Origin: Aureimonas sp. Leaf427
Lineage (GTDB): Bacteria; Pseudomonadota; Alphaproteobacteria; Rhizobiales; Rhizobiaceae
NCBI RefSeq assembly: GCF_001425485.1
Contig: NZ_LMQW01000009.1
Span: 2,560 to 66,559 of the forward strand
DNA: 64,000 bases
Direction: 5' to 3'
In this document: positions 18,580 to 27,240 of the stretch, piece by piece
Layout: each line of letters opens with the position of its first letter
Position numbering within the stretch: the stretch's first letter is position 1
The notes under the pieces: generated by a model
Seen by the model: only the letters and a program-made list of their open reading frames with translations
Database searches by the model: none
What the model was told of the DNA's origin: nothing
Translations under genes and position numbers: made by a program

Positions 18580-19512
18580 TCAGGCCGCGAGCGGCTCGAG
18601 ATGCGCCTCGATCCGGTCCCTGGCATGTTCGTAGCGGCTCGGCAGTTTCAGCGCCTCGCCGAGATGGGCGCAGTCCTCGTCGCGGGTGAAGCCCGGCTCG
18701 TTGGTCGCGACCTCGAAGAGGACGCCGCCCGGCGTGCGGAAGTAGATCGCCCAGAAGTAGTCCCGGTCGATCACCGGCGTCACCTGATAGCCGGTCTCGG
18801 CGATGGCCTTTCGGACGGCCAGCTGCGCCGCGCGATCCTCGACCGCGAAGGCGACGTGATGCACCGATCCCGCGCCGAGCTGGGCCGCCGGGGCGCCCGG
18901 AAGCGTCTCGATGTCGATCGTGCCGGCGACGCCGCCGCCCTTCACCGCCATGCGCGTCACCGCGCCCGCCTGTTCCACGCGCTCGTAGTTCATGAAGCCG
19001 AGCAGTTCCTCGGTCGCGCCGCCGTCGCGCAGCCGCAGCGAGACCGAATGGAAGCCCCGGATCGCGACATCCTCGGGAACGCCGCCGCCCGTCCAGGGCG
19101 CGCGCCGGTCGTCCTCGACCTCCAGCACGGCGAAACGGTCGCCGTCCGGCCCGTCGAAGTCGAGCCGCTTGCCCCCGAAGCTCGAACCCTCGGAAAGGCC
19201 CGCGACGCCGGCGGCCGTCAGCCGGCCGCGCCAGTAGCCGAGCGCGCCCTTCGGCACGGAAAAGACGGTCGTTCCGACCTCGCCGGCGCCATGCCGGGCC
19301 GGACCCATGTTCGGGAACGGGAAGTAGGTCATGACCGAGCCGGGCGTGCCGATCTCGTCGCCATAGTAGAGATGGTAGACGTCGGGCGCATCGAAGTTCA
19401 CCGTCGTCTTCACGCGGCGAAGTCCGAGCGTTCCGGTGAAGAAGGCGTTGTTGACGCGGGCGTCTGAAGCCATCGACGTCACATGGTGGAGTCCCTTGAT
19501 CTCCTGCAGCAT
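18580..19512 (-). CDS. Ring-cleaving dioxygenase of the glyoxalase superfamily (MhqO-like)
   Basis: This 310-residue protein contains two vicinal-oxygen-chelate modules. Probable metal ligands are in GLHHVT (residues 7-12), GSVHHVAF in the second half and the glutamate of GVLFEVATNEPGF near 265. MhqO/MhqE/MhqA-type enzymes are linked to breakdown of hydroquinone or catechol adducts, and PcpA cleaves chlorohydroquinones. It is the first gene of the operon dioxygenase-esterase-GNAT-pirin. The start has AAGGAG about ten bases upstream. A palindrome 83 bases upstream of the start is a candidate operator. Confidence 0.88.
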   Translation of the reverse strand: MLQEIKGLHHVTSMASDARVNNAFFTGTLGLRRVKTTVNFDAPDVYHLYYGDEIGTPGSVMTYFPFPNMGPARHGAGEVGTTVFSVPKGALGYWRGRLTAAGVAGLSEGSSFGGKRLDFDGPDGDRFAVLEVEDDRRAPWTGGGVPEDVAIRGFHSVSLRLRDGGATEELLGFMNYERVEQAGAVTRMAVKGGGVAGTIDIETLPGAPAAQLGAGSVHHVAFAVEDRAAQLAVRKAIAETGYQVTPVIDRDYFWAIYFRTPGGVLFEVATNEPGFTRDEDCAHLGEALKLPSRYEHARDRIEAHLEPLAA

Positions 19513-19594
19513 GGCCCTGGTCTCCTTGGTAAGGCTTGTTTCGGGACTGAAGATGCCCCTTCCGGACGGTCTCACCAAGAGGCTCGCGGGCTCG

Positions 19595-19614
19595 TCACTG
19601 TCAACGGATAGTGA
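19595..19614. promoter_or_regulatory. Candidate operator of the quinone-type operon
   Basis: Read on the minus strand, TCACTATC-CGTT-GACAGTGA is an inverted repeat with 8-bp arms and one mismatch, 83 bases upstream of the dioxygenase start. It overlaps a TTGACA that could be a -35 element. No regulator gene is adjacent, so the binding protein (MarR or HxlR type would be typical) is unknown. Confidence 0.4.
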
Positions 19615-19716
19615 ACAATCGCCCGTCGCTATCCGGGATGGGCTCGCGCTTCCCGATCGCCGCCGCCACGCCAGATAGGCGGGATCGACGCGCGATCCCC
19701 GCGCCGGAGACCGCCC

Positions 19717-20535
19717 ATGCCCGAGATCGACCATCCCCAGCCCTTCGCCTTCGCCGCGCTGGACATGAAGGCCAAGCTCGAAGACGACACCTACGACGCG
19801 CGGCTGGCCGAGCTTCAGGGCCGGCTCGTCGCGATCGAGCAGACCTATCTCGGCTCGAAGGAGAGCGCGGTCATCGTCTTCGAAGGCTGGGATGCGGCGG
19901 GCAAGGGCGGCGCCATCCGGCGCATCTCGAACGTCCTCGATCCGCGCGGCTTCAAGGTCTGGCCGATCGCGGCCCCGAGCCCCGAGGATCTGAAGCGCCA
20001 CTATCTCGCGCGCTTCTGGGAGCGCCTGCCCAAAGCCGGCGAGATCGCCGTCTTCGACCGCTCCTGGTACGGCCGCGTCCTCGTCGAGCGCGTCGAGGGC
20101 TTCGCGCCGGAGGCGGACTGGCGCCGCGCCTATGGCGAGATCAACGCCTTCGAGACGACGCTGGCCGATGCCGGCATCCGCATCGTCAAGATCTTCCTCG
20201 CCATCACGCGCGAGGAGCAGCTGGCGCGCTTCGTGAAGCGCATGGACGATCCCTTGAAGCGCTGGAAGCTCAGCGCCGAGGACTTCCGCAACCGCGGCAA
20301 GTGGGACGCCTATATCGAGGCCGCCGAGGAGATGATCGCCAAGACCTCGACGGCGGACGCGCCCTGGCACGTCATTCCCTCCAACTCCAAGAAGTATTCC
20401 CGCATCACCGCCCTCCAGGCCGTCGCCGACCGCCTCTCCTCCGGCCTCGACCTCACCCCCCGTCCCCTCCCGCCCGACGTCGCGGAAGCGGCCCGACAGG
20501 CGGTCGAGGCGGAGAAGGAAGCAAAACAGAGCTGA
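19717..20535 (+). CDS. ppk2: Polyphosphate kinase 2 family protein
   Basis: PPK2 enzymes transfer phosphate between polyphosphate and nucleotides. The 272-residue sequence is a single-domain member. Walker A is FEGWDAAGKGGAIRR near residues 55-69, Walker B is FDRSWYGRVLVERV near 111-125, and the lid region KRMDDPLKRWKLSAEDF is near 176. The single domain and the W-x-A-A-G-K signature fit class I (ADP/GDP phosphorylating) or class III; I cannot decide which. It is divergently oriented to the dioxygenase operon and has no downstream partner. Confidence 0.9.
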   Translation: MPEIDHPQPFAFAALDMKAKLEDDTYDARLAELQGRLVAIEQTYLGSKESAVIVFEGWDAAGKGGAIRRISNVLDPRGFKVWPIAAPSPEDLKRHYLARFWERLPKAGEIAVFDRSWYGRVLVERVEGFAPEADWRRAYGEINAFETTLADAGIRIVKIFLAITREEQLARFVKRMDDPLKRWKLSAEDFRNRGKWDAYIEAAEEMIAKTSTADAPWHVIPSNSKKYSRITALQAVADRLSSGLDLTPRPLPPDVAEAARQAVEAEKEAKQS

Positions 20536-21335
20536 CGTAACGGCGGACAGACCGCACCCGCGGCTGCCCGATCCCGTCCGAAGTCGCTCATATGGAGCCT
20601 GATGTCGGAAGGGTCGCGAAACCCTCCTTTACGCGCGGATGAAAGCCGGACCATAGGCGCGAGGGGCCGGGAAGGATATTTCCTGTCTGTGACGGCGTTT
20701 CCGGCTTCCACGTCGTCCGCGAGGCGTGACGATCGGCTCGCGGCGGCAGGTCGAGGTTTAAGACTCGGCCGCGACGGCGCCGCCCGTCTCCTTCGACTCG
20801 CGTCATCGGGGCGGAGCGGCGGGCCGCATCCAGCGTAACAGTTCGACCTCGGGAGTGCCGAGAGATCACGCGACGCCGTATCAGGCGCCGCGTCCGGCAC
20901 CCTGCCGCACCCGATGATCCTCCACCGTCAGCGCCCGGCGCGGCGTCGATCGAGGCGTCCAGCGATCCATCCATTTCATCCGATGAGACGGCGTCCGGCT
21001 CGTGCATCCGGCGCGGGCGCGGCGTGCCGTCGGTTTCGGCCGGTGTCGGTCGTGCCTGCGGGGAGCCGCGGCGACCGGCACTCACGCGCCGCATCGTCGG
21101 TATCCGTCCGGGCCCGTTTGCCGAGGGTCTCGATCGTCGCCAGGGGTCACGGGCCCACTCGCATTCGCCTTGAACGATGCCAGCCACGTATTCAATCATA
21201 TTAGTTCAGAAGTCTGATTGACTCTGATCGAATTGCGCTCGATGTTGGGTCGAGCCGATCGACGTGACGGCGTTGATCGGCTCGGGTGCTCGAGAACGAG
21301 GTTCGCGGCATGCCCTGTTTCCCCGGAGGACGGCG
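20536..21335. other. 800-base gap with no recognisable gene
   Basis: No open frame here gives a recognisable or well-started protein on either strand, and the frames that exist are arginine/serine-rich shadows. An imperfect hairpin around 20602-20622 follows ppk2 but lacks a convincing T-run. The last 150 bases become AT-richer and hold the probable promoter of the DeoR-led operon plus the inverted repeat at 21251-21284. The length and lack of coding suggest gene decay or a non-coding function that I cannot identify. Confidence 0.6.
21251..21284. promoter_or_regulatory. Inverted repeat upstream of the DeoR-led operon, candidate operator
   Basis: CGAGCCGATC and GATCGGCTCG form a perfect 10-bp inverted repeat separated by 14 bases, ending 51 bases before the regulator start. 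It has no T-run, so an operator for the DeoR-type repressor (autoregulation) is more likely than a terminator. Confidence 0.5.
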
Positions 21336-22145
21336 ATGAAGGACGACCGGCTGACGGCCATTCGCCAGCACCTCTATTCGCATGGCTTCAGCTCGGTTCA
21401 GGCGATCGCGGACGCCGTGGGCGCCTCGCTCGCCACCATCCGTCGCGACCTCATGGTGCTGGAGGCCGAGGGCGTCATCGCCCGCACCCATGGCGGAGCC
21501 CGCATCTCCAGCTCGAGCGGCGTCGAAGTCGCCTTCGCCTTGCGGGAGCAGGAGAATCTCGCGGCCAAGCGCGCCATCGCCGACATCGCCTTCGAGATGC
21601 TGAGGCCCTACAGCTCGGTCTTTCTCGACGCCGGCACGACCGTTCTGCAACTCGCCCGTCGTCTCCGTCTCGATCCGATGCCGCTTTCCGTCTTCACCAA
21701 CGGGATCGTGGTCGCGCAGACCCTGATGGAAGTGCCCGGCCTGTCGGTGACGGTGATCGGCGGCAAGCTCCGGGCCGAGAACGCCTCGATGGTCGGAGCG
21801 GCGGCGGAGGCGATGATCGACCGGCTCTGGTTCGACCAGCTCTTCCTCGGCGCCGGCGCCATCGGCGACGACCGCCGGCTCTACAGTCTCGACGCCAGCG
21901 AGGCGCGATTGAACGAGATGATGATGGCGCGCTCGGCCGAGACCGTGCTGCTCGCCGACGCGTCGAAGTTCGACCGGCGCCTGACCTATCTCGTGACGCC
22001 GCTCGGGCCCTCGATGCGCATCGTGACGGACGAGGCCCTGTCGGCTTCGTGGCGTCGAAAGCTCGGCGAAATCCCGTGCGAGACGACGATCGCACCCGCG
22101 CCGATCGCGGTTCCGGCGGCGACCGCGCTGGAGGGCGAGGGGTGA
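21336..22145 (+). CDS. DeoR-family transcriptional regulator of the amino-sugar operon
   Basis: The 269-residue protein has an N-terminal winged helix-turn-helix (VQAIADAVGASLATIRRDLMVLEAEGVI, with the DeoR signature R-R-D-L) and a C-terminal sugar-phosphate-sensing domain (LDAGTTVLQLARRL near 95). DeoR regulators usually repress sugar catabolic operons until a phosphorylated sugar binds. GGAGGA lies five bases before the chosen ATG. Its stop overlaps the kinase start (TGATG). The likely ligand is the product of the adjacent kinase. Confidence 0.92.
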   Translation: MKDDRLTAIRQHLYSHGFSSVQAIADAVGASLATIRRDLMVLEAEGVIARTHGGARISSSSGVEVAFALREQENLAAKRAIADIAFEMLRPYSSVFLDAGTTVLQLARRLRLDPMPLSVFTNGIVVAQTLMEVPGLSVTVIGGKLRAENASMVGAAAEAMIDRLWFDQLFLGAGAIGDDRRLYSLDASEARLNEMMMARSAETVLLADASKFDRRLTYLVTPLGPSMRIVTDEALSASWRRKLGEIPCETTIAPAPIAVPAATALEGEG

Positions 22146-23104
22146 TGGGGCTGATCCTCGGCGTCGACGGCGGCGGCAGCAAGACACTTCTCGCCGTGGC
22201 GACACGCGGCGGCGAGATCGTCGCCTTCGAACGGGGCGCCGGCACCGATCCCGCCGCGGATCCCGACTGGGGCATCCTGCTGCGCGACATGATGGTCGCC
22301 GCCCGGACCTCCTCCCTGGAGATCGAAGCGGCGGTCTTCGGCCTGTCCTCCCATGGCGAGATCGAGAGCCAGAGCGCCCATCAGGAAAGCGTCGCGTCCG
22401 CGCTGGCGGGCGAGGGTGCCGTCGTCGACAACGACGTGCGCATCGCCTTCGACGGCGCTCTGGCGGGGGCCGGGGGCGTGCTCCTTCTGGCGGGCACCGG
22501 TTCCATGGCATGGGCGAGCGGCGGCGGCCCGGATGCGCCGCAGGTGCGCGTCGGCGGTTGGGGCGAGGCCTTCGGCGACGAAGGCAGCGCCTTCTGGATC
22601 GGGCGCGAGGCCCTCGGCCTCGCCACGCGAGCCCTCGACGGGCGAAGCGACGCCCTGCCGTTCGCCGAGGCTCTCATTGGAAGCCTCGACCTCGCCCCGC
22701 ACGAGATCATGCCCTGGGCCTCCTCGCTGCAGAACCGCCGGGCGAGTTTCGCCGCGCTGGCCCGGTACGTGTCGGCGCTCTGCGAAGCCGGCGATCCCGA
22801 TGCGGCCCGTCTGATCGAGGCTGCCGCTGCCCATCTGGCCGCGCATGCGACGGCCGCCTGGCGACAGGTCGACGCGGATCGCCCGATGATCTGGACCTAT
22901 GCCGGCGGGGTCTTCGCCAGCCCGACGTTCCTCGCCGCCGTCACGCGACATCTCGGCCGTCCGCCCGTGCCGCCCCGGCTGCCGCCCGTCGGCGGGGCGC
23001 TTCTCCGGGCGGCCCGGCGGGCCGGCTGGGCCGCCGACGATGCCTGGATCGATCGGCTCGCCGCCGGTCTTGCCGCCCGCCTCGCCTCTTCGCCGCAACC
23101 GTAA
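22145..23104 (+). CDS. BadF/BadG-type sugar kinase (N-acetylglucosamine or glucosamine kinase-like)
   Basis: The 319-residue ASKHA-fold kinase starts with the phosphate-1 loop LGVDGGGSKTLLAVATRGG, has the second phosphate loop LAGTGSMAWASG near residues 118-129, and GGWGEAFGDEGSAFWIGREAL typical of the NagK/GspK group. Members phosphorylate GlcNAc or glucosamine at position 6. It is coupled to the DeoR gene by TGATG and lies 15 bases before the binding-protein gene. With no deacetylase in the operon, free glucosamine or another amino sugar is a reasonable substrate, but this is inference. Confidence 0.88.
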   Translation: MGLILGVDGGGSKTLLAVATRGGEIVAFERGAGTDPAADPDWGILLRDMMVAARTSSLEIEAAVFGLSSHGEIESQSAHQESVASALAGEGAVVDNDVRIAFDGALAGAGGVLLLAGTGSMAWASGGGPDAPQVRVGGWGEAFGDEGSAFWIGREALGLATRALDGRSDALPFAEALIGSLDLAPHEIMPWASSLQNRRASFAALARYVSALCEAGDPDAARLIEAAAAHLAAHATAAWRQVDADRPMIWTYAGGVFASPTFLAAVTRHLGRPPVPPRLPPVGGALLRAARRAGWAADDAWIDRLAAGLAARLASSPQP

Positions 23105-23119
23105 CCCAAGGGAAAAGCC

Positions 23120-24382
23120 ATGAACCGACGCTCGCTTCTCGCCGCCACGATCGCCCTGCCGTTCGTCCTCGGCCTTCCCGCTTTCGCGCAGGACGCCCAG
23201 CCGTTCGCCGGCAAGGCGATCTCGGTGCTGCTGCCGCCCTGGGGCACGCTGCCGAAGGAGATGACCGACCGCTTCGTCGCGGAGACCGGCATCGCGCTGG
23301 AGACCCAGACGCTCGGCTGGGACGACATCCGCACCAAGATCGTCACCTCCATGGTGGCCGGCACGGCGCCGGCCAACGCCACCGAAGTCGACTGGTCGTG
23401 GGTCGGCCAGTTCGGCTCGGCCGGCTGGTACGCGCCCCTCTCGGGCAAGGTCGACCCCGCGCTTCTCGCCGACCTTCCGACCGCGAAGATCTTCCAGTTC
23501 GACGGCGAGCTTCTCGCCGTGCCCTACAACAACGACTTCCGCATCCTGATCCTCAATCGCGACCACCTGACCCGCGCCGGGATCAAGGACGCGCCGAAGA
23601 CGCCGCAGGAGCTTCTCGACGCCGCCAAGGCGATCAAGGCCGCCGGCATCGCCGAGTTTCCGATCGGCCTGCCGCTCTCGGCGACGGAAGGCAGCGCGAC
23701 GGCCTGGTATCTCCTGACCAAGGCGTTCGGCGGCGAGCTGTTCGACGCGGCCTTCGAACCCCAGTTCACCGCGCCGGATTCGGCCGGATACAAGGCGATG
23801 GCGTTCGAGGTCGAAGCCTTGAAGGCCGGGCTGATCGATCCGGCCTCGACCGGCCTGAAGGACGTCGAGATCCAGGAGCTGTTCAAGAGCGGCCGGATCT
23901 CCTTCGACGTCGCCGGCTGGGCGGGCAACGTCGCCGTCTATTCCGACAAGGCGAAGTCGCAGGTGTCGGACCATGTCGAGGCGGCGCTTCTGCCTTCGAC
24001 CACGGGAACGTCGCGCACCTTCGGCCTGCCCGGCGCCGTCGGCATCCCGGTCTCCGCGGCCGATCCGGAGGCGGGCCTCGCCTTCATCGAATGGCTCTTG
24101 AAGCCGGAGAACCAGATCCAGAGCTACACCGCGCTCGGCAATCTTCCGACCCGCACGAGCGTGCTCGAGAAGCTCAACGCCGAGGGCAAGCTTGCGAGCG
24201 GCACCGCGCTCCTGCAGCAGGCCGCCCTCGTCGAGCCGCTGTTCCAGCAGGGCACGCCGGGCTGGTATCCGGAGTTCTCGAGCGCCGTCGCGACCTATCT
24301 GAACCAGGCTGCCAAGGGGCAGATCACCGTCGCCGAAGCGGTCGCGCAAATCGCGACCGAAGCCAAGAACGCGCAGCAGTAG
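23120..24382 (+). CDS. ABC transporter sugar-binding protein
   Basis: This is the periplasmic substrate-binding protein (family 1, MalE/UgpB-like) of the importer encoded downstream. The 420-residue protein has a clear signal peptide, MNRRSLLAATIALPFVLGL, with cleavage after AFA. The mature part shows the hinge pattern PYNNDFRILILNRDHL near 135 and GLPGAVGIPVSA near 300. CAAGGGAAAAG precedes the ATG. It should deliver a sugar to the two permeases; the exact sugar cannot be read from sequence, but the kinase and SIS enzyme imply an amino sugar or a similar compound. Confidence 0.92.
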   Translation: MNRRSLLAATIALPFVLGLPAFAQDAQPFAGKAISVLLPPWGTLPKEMTDRFVAETGIALETQTLGWDDIRTKIVTSMVAGTAPANATEVDWSWVGQFGSAGWYAPLSGKVDPALLADLPTAKIFQFDGELLAVPYNNDFRILILNRDHLTRAGIKDAPKTPQELLDAAKAIKAAGIAEFPIGLPLSATEGSATAWYLLTKAFGGELFDAAFEPQFTAPDSAGYKAMAFEVEALKAGLIDPASTGLKDVEIQELFKSGRISFDVAGWAGNVAVYSDKAKSQVSDHVEAALLPSTTGTSRTFGLPGAVGIPVSAADPEAGLAFIEWLLKPENQIQSYTALGNLPTRTSVLEKLNAEGKLASGTALLQQAALVEPLFQQGTPGWYPEFSSAVATYLNQAAKGQITVAEAVAQIATEAKNAQQ

Positions 24383-24407
24383 GGCGGTCCGGCGAGGGAG
24401 AGCGACC

Positions 24408-25325
24408 ATGACAGCGACACCGCTCGCCGGGCGGCCCCCCGGCCGGACCGGCCGGCTCGGCGGCGAGGCATGGCTCGGCCTCGCCTTCGTCGTCCCCATC
24501 ATCGCGATCATGGGCGGGCTGGTGTTCCTGCCCGTGATCAGCACCCTCGTCGACAGCCTGTACCGCATCGATCCGATGCGGGCCGGCACGCCCTTCGTGG
24601 GCCTTGGCAACTACACGACCCTGGCGGGCGACGCCAATGTCCGGCAGGCCTGGTTCAACACCCTCGTCTACGTCGTCATCGCCGTCCTGCTGCAGGCGAT
24701 CGGCGGCCTCGGCGCGGCGCTGCTTCTGAACCGCGTCCGGACCGGGCGGCGCTGGCTCCTGGCCGCGCTCGTCCTGCCCTGGTGCCTTCCGCCCGTGGTC
24801 AACGCGCTGGTCTGGCTCTGGATCTACAATCCGAGCGTCGGGCTCCTGAACTCCGTGCTGCAGAGTCTGGGCATCATCGAGACGAACAAGGTCTGGTTCA
24901 ACGACCGCACCACGGCGCTGTTCCTGATCGCCCTCGTCCATGTCTGGCGCATGCTGCCCCTGACGGCGATCATCCTTCTCGCCGCGCTCCAGAGCATTCC
25001 CAAAGAGCTCTACGAGGCCGCCAAGCTCGACGGCGCGGGGCCGATCAAGGCGTTCCGCATGGTGACGCTGCCCCTGATCAGCGGCGGCATCGCGATCGCG
25101 CTCAGCCAGTCCACGGTCTTCGCCTTCAACCTCTTCGACGAGGCCTGGATTCTCGCCGGCAGCAGCCTCGATACGCGCACGGTGATCATCCAGGTCTACA
25201 TGTCGGCCTTCCAGAACCTGAAGTTCTCGCTCGGCATGGCCCTGTCGGTGCTGGCGATGATCGCCTCGCTTCTCGTGTCGCTCGTCTACGTGCTGCGGGT
25301 CTACCGCGAAACGCGGTTCGAATGA
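24408..25325 (+). CDS. ABC sugar permease, MalF/UgpA type
   Basis: This is the first of two inner-membrane permease subunits. It has 305 residues and six predicted helices, starting at about residue 25 (GLAFVVPIIAIMGGLVFLPVI). The ATPase-coupling EAA loop is seen as ELYEAAKLDGAGPIKAFRMV near residue 203. The start has GGGAGAG seven bases upstream and lies 26 bases after the binding-protein gene. Its TGA overlaps the start of the second permease (ATGATGA), so the two subunits are made together. Confidence 0.93.
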   Translation: MTATPLAGRPPGRTGRLGGEAWLGLAFVVPIIAIMGGLVFLPVISTLVDSLYRIDPMRAGTPFVGLGNYTTLAGDANVRQAWFNTLVYVVIAVLLQAIGGLGAALLLNRVRTGRRWLLAALVLPWCLPPVVNALVWLWIYNPSVGLLNSVLQSLGIIETNKVWFNDRTTALFLIALVHVWRMLPLTAIILLAALQSIPKELYEAAKLDGAGPIKAFRMVTLPLISGGIAIALSQSTVFAFNLFDEAWILAGSSLDTRTVIIQVYMSAFQNLKFSLGMALSVLAMIASLLVSLVYVLRVYRETRFE

Positions 25326-26203
25326 TGAGCCGCCTCGGTCTCTCCCGCCTCGCCGGCCGCCTCGGCATCGCCGTCGCCGTCCTCGCGCTTCTCGTCTGGT
25401 CGCTCGGGCCGATCTACTGGGCGCTCGTCACCAGCCTGACGACCCCGGCCGACCTCGTCTCGCGCATCCCGCACTTCTGGCCGCCGAACGTCACGCTGGA
25501 GCACTATGCCAAGCTCTTCGGGGCGACCAGCACCTCGCAGGGCAACCAGACGCAGTCGATCTGGCCGCAGGTCTCGGCCGCCTTCGTCAACAGCCTCGTC
25601 ACCTCCCTCGCCTCGACCGTCGTGACGATCGTGCTGGCGGCCTTCGGGGGCTATGCCTTCGTGCGGCTGCGGTTTCCCGGCCGCAACCTCCTCTTCGTCC
25701 TCGTGGTCGCGACCCTCGCGATCCCCGCCTATACCGTGATGATCCCGCTCTACCGGCTGATGATCGCGCTCGGGCTCATCGACACCTATCTCGGCGTGAC
25801 GCTGATCTACGTCTCGGCCTTCCTGCCGCTGGCGCTGTGGCTGATGCGCAGCGTCTACCAGTCGCTGCCGCTGTCGCTGGAGGAGGCGGCCTGGCTCGAC
25901 GGCGCCGGCCGCACCTACACGCTGATCCGGATCGTCCTGCCGCTCGCCGCGCCCGGCCTCATCGCGGCCTCGATCCTCACCTTCCTCAGCGCCTGGGGCC
26001 AGTTCATGGTGCCGCTCGTCTTCTCGCCGACGCTGGCGACCAAGCCCCTGACGGTCCTGATCCCGGAATTCGTCACGCGCAACTACGTCGACTACGGGCT
26101 GATGAACGCCGCCGGCATCCTCGCCATCGTGCCCCCCGCGCTGCTCGTCCTCTTCCTCAATCGCTACCTCGTCAGCGGCCTGATGGCCGGTGCGAGCAAA
26201 TAG
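25322..26203 (+). CDS. ABC sugar permease, MalG/UgpE type
   Basis: This is the second permease subunit, 293 residues with six helices and the EAA loop LEEAAWLDGAGRTYTLIRIV near residue 188. It is unusual in having a polar stretch (SQGNQTQSIWPQV, about residues 69-81) between helices 1 and 2, a periplasmic loop that may contact the binding protein. Two consecutive ATG codons overlap the previous stop. The SIS-domain gene follows 20 bases later, so transport and catabolism are one transcription unit. Confidence 0.93.
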   Translation: MMSRLGLSRLAGRLGIAVAVLALLVWSLGPIYWALVTSLTTPADLVSRIPHFWPPNVTLEHYAKLFGATSTSQGNQTQSIWPQVSAAFVNSLVTSLASTVVTIVLAAFGGYAFVRLRFPGRNLLFVLVVATLAIPAYTVMIPLYRLMIALGLIDTYLGVTLIYVSAFLPLALWLMRSVYQSLPLSLEEAAWLDGAGRTYTLIRIVLPLAAPGLIAASILTFLSAWGQFMVPLVFSPTLATKPLTVLIPEFVTRNYVDYGLMNAAGILAIVPPALLVLFLNRYLVSGLMAGASK

Positions 26204-26223
26204 GCTTACCTCAAGGACCGACC

Positions 26224-27174
26224 ATGAACGTCACCGAACGCGTGATCCGCGAACAGTTCCCCTTCTGGACCGGAGCGCTCGACATCGCGCTTCCCGCCCC
26301 CGGCGCCGGCCTCAACGTCGTCGTCGGATGCGGCACGTCCTACTACCTCGCGCTCAGCATCGCCGCGACCTTCAACCGGCGCGGCCATCGGGCGATCGCG
26401 GTGCCGGGCGCGGAATGGTCGCGCCATCGCGACAGCTACCCCGCTGGAGAGGACGTCACCGTCATCGCCCTGTCGCGCAGCGGCGAATCCAGCGAGACGG
26501 TGCAGGCGGTGGAGACGAGCCGGAAGGCCGGCCTGCGCACGATCGCCATCACCTGCGCCGAGGGCAGCTCGATCGCCCGCGCGGCCGAAACGGTGGTCTT
26601 CGCCCCGACGCATCCGGCCGAAGGCATCGTGATGACCTCCTCGGCGAGCCTCATGCTGCTGATCGGCTTGCGCATGGCCGGCATCGTCTTCGACGCGGAC
26701 ATCGCCGATGCGGCCGAGAGGCTCATGGAGACGGCGGACCGGGATCTCTCCCGCATCATCCAGGGCCGTTCGCATTTCGTCTATCTCGGCTCCGGCGCGC
26801 TCTACGGGCTCGCGACCGAGGGCGCGCTGAAGCTGCAGGAGATGAGCCTCAGCTACTCGCAGGCCTTCCACCCGATGGAATACCGGCACGGCCCGATCAG
26901 CCTCGTCGACGACGCGACCTTCGTCGTCGCCCTCTACAACGAGGACACGGCGGCGGAGGAGGCCGGCGTGATCCGGGACGTTCGCGACAAGGGCGCCTTC
27001 GTCCTCGCCTTCGGCGGTCCGGGCGATCTGTCGCTCGACGTGCCCGCCGGCAACGAGGCGCGCGCGCTGGCGGTGCTGCCCGCGCTGCAGATCCTCGGCG
27101 AGCGCGTCGCGGAGATGCGCGGCGCCGACACCGAAGCGCCGCGCCATCTCAGCAAGGTCGTCGTCCTCGCCTGA
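26224..27174 (+). CDS. SIS-domain sugar-phosphate isomerase/deaminase (NagB-II/GlmS-like)
   Basis: The 316-residue protein has two sugar-isomerase (SIS) domains resembling the isomerase half of GlmS without the glutaminase domain. The first domain shows VVGCGTSYYLALSIA near 38 and ALSRSGESSETVQAVETS near 82, the second VYLGSGALYGLATEGALKLQEMS near 184. Such stand-alone proteins include NagB-II glucosamine-6-phosphate deaminases, AgaS, and FrlB-type deglycases of Amadori products. Given the kinase upstream, conversion of glucosamine-6-phosphate to fructose-6-phosphate and ammonia is the leading hypothesis. A weak ribosome-binding site (CAAGGA) precedes the ATG. Confidence 0.88.
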   Translation: MNVTERVIREQFPFWTGALDIALPAPGAGLNVVVGCGTSYYLALSIAATFNRRGHRAIAVPGAEWSRHRDSYPAGEDVTVIALSRSGESSETVQAVETSRKAGLRTIAITCAEGSSIARAAETVVFAPTHPAEGIVMTSSASLMLLIGLRMAGIVFDADIADAAERLMETADRDLSRIIQGRSHFVYLGSGALYGLATEGALKLQEMSLSYSQAFHPMEYRHGPISLVDDATFVVALYNEDTAAEEAGVIRDVRDKGAFVLAFGGPGDLSLDVPAGNEARALAVLPALQILGERVAEMRGADTEAPRHLSKVVVLA

Positions 27175-27240
27175 ACGGCCGCATCGGTCATCGGCTCGCC
27201 GCATGCCGCGGCGCGCGCAGTCTGGAAGCGAAAGAGATCC

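Noticed and set aside
20602-20622. Possible terminator after ppk2
   Set aside because: The stem is imperfect and the following T-run is too short to call it.
20590-21200. Several overlapping small frames in the gap after ppk2
   Set aside because: All are Arg/Ser/Pro-rich, none has a ribosome-binding site, and they contradict each other on both strands.
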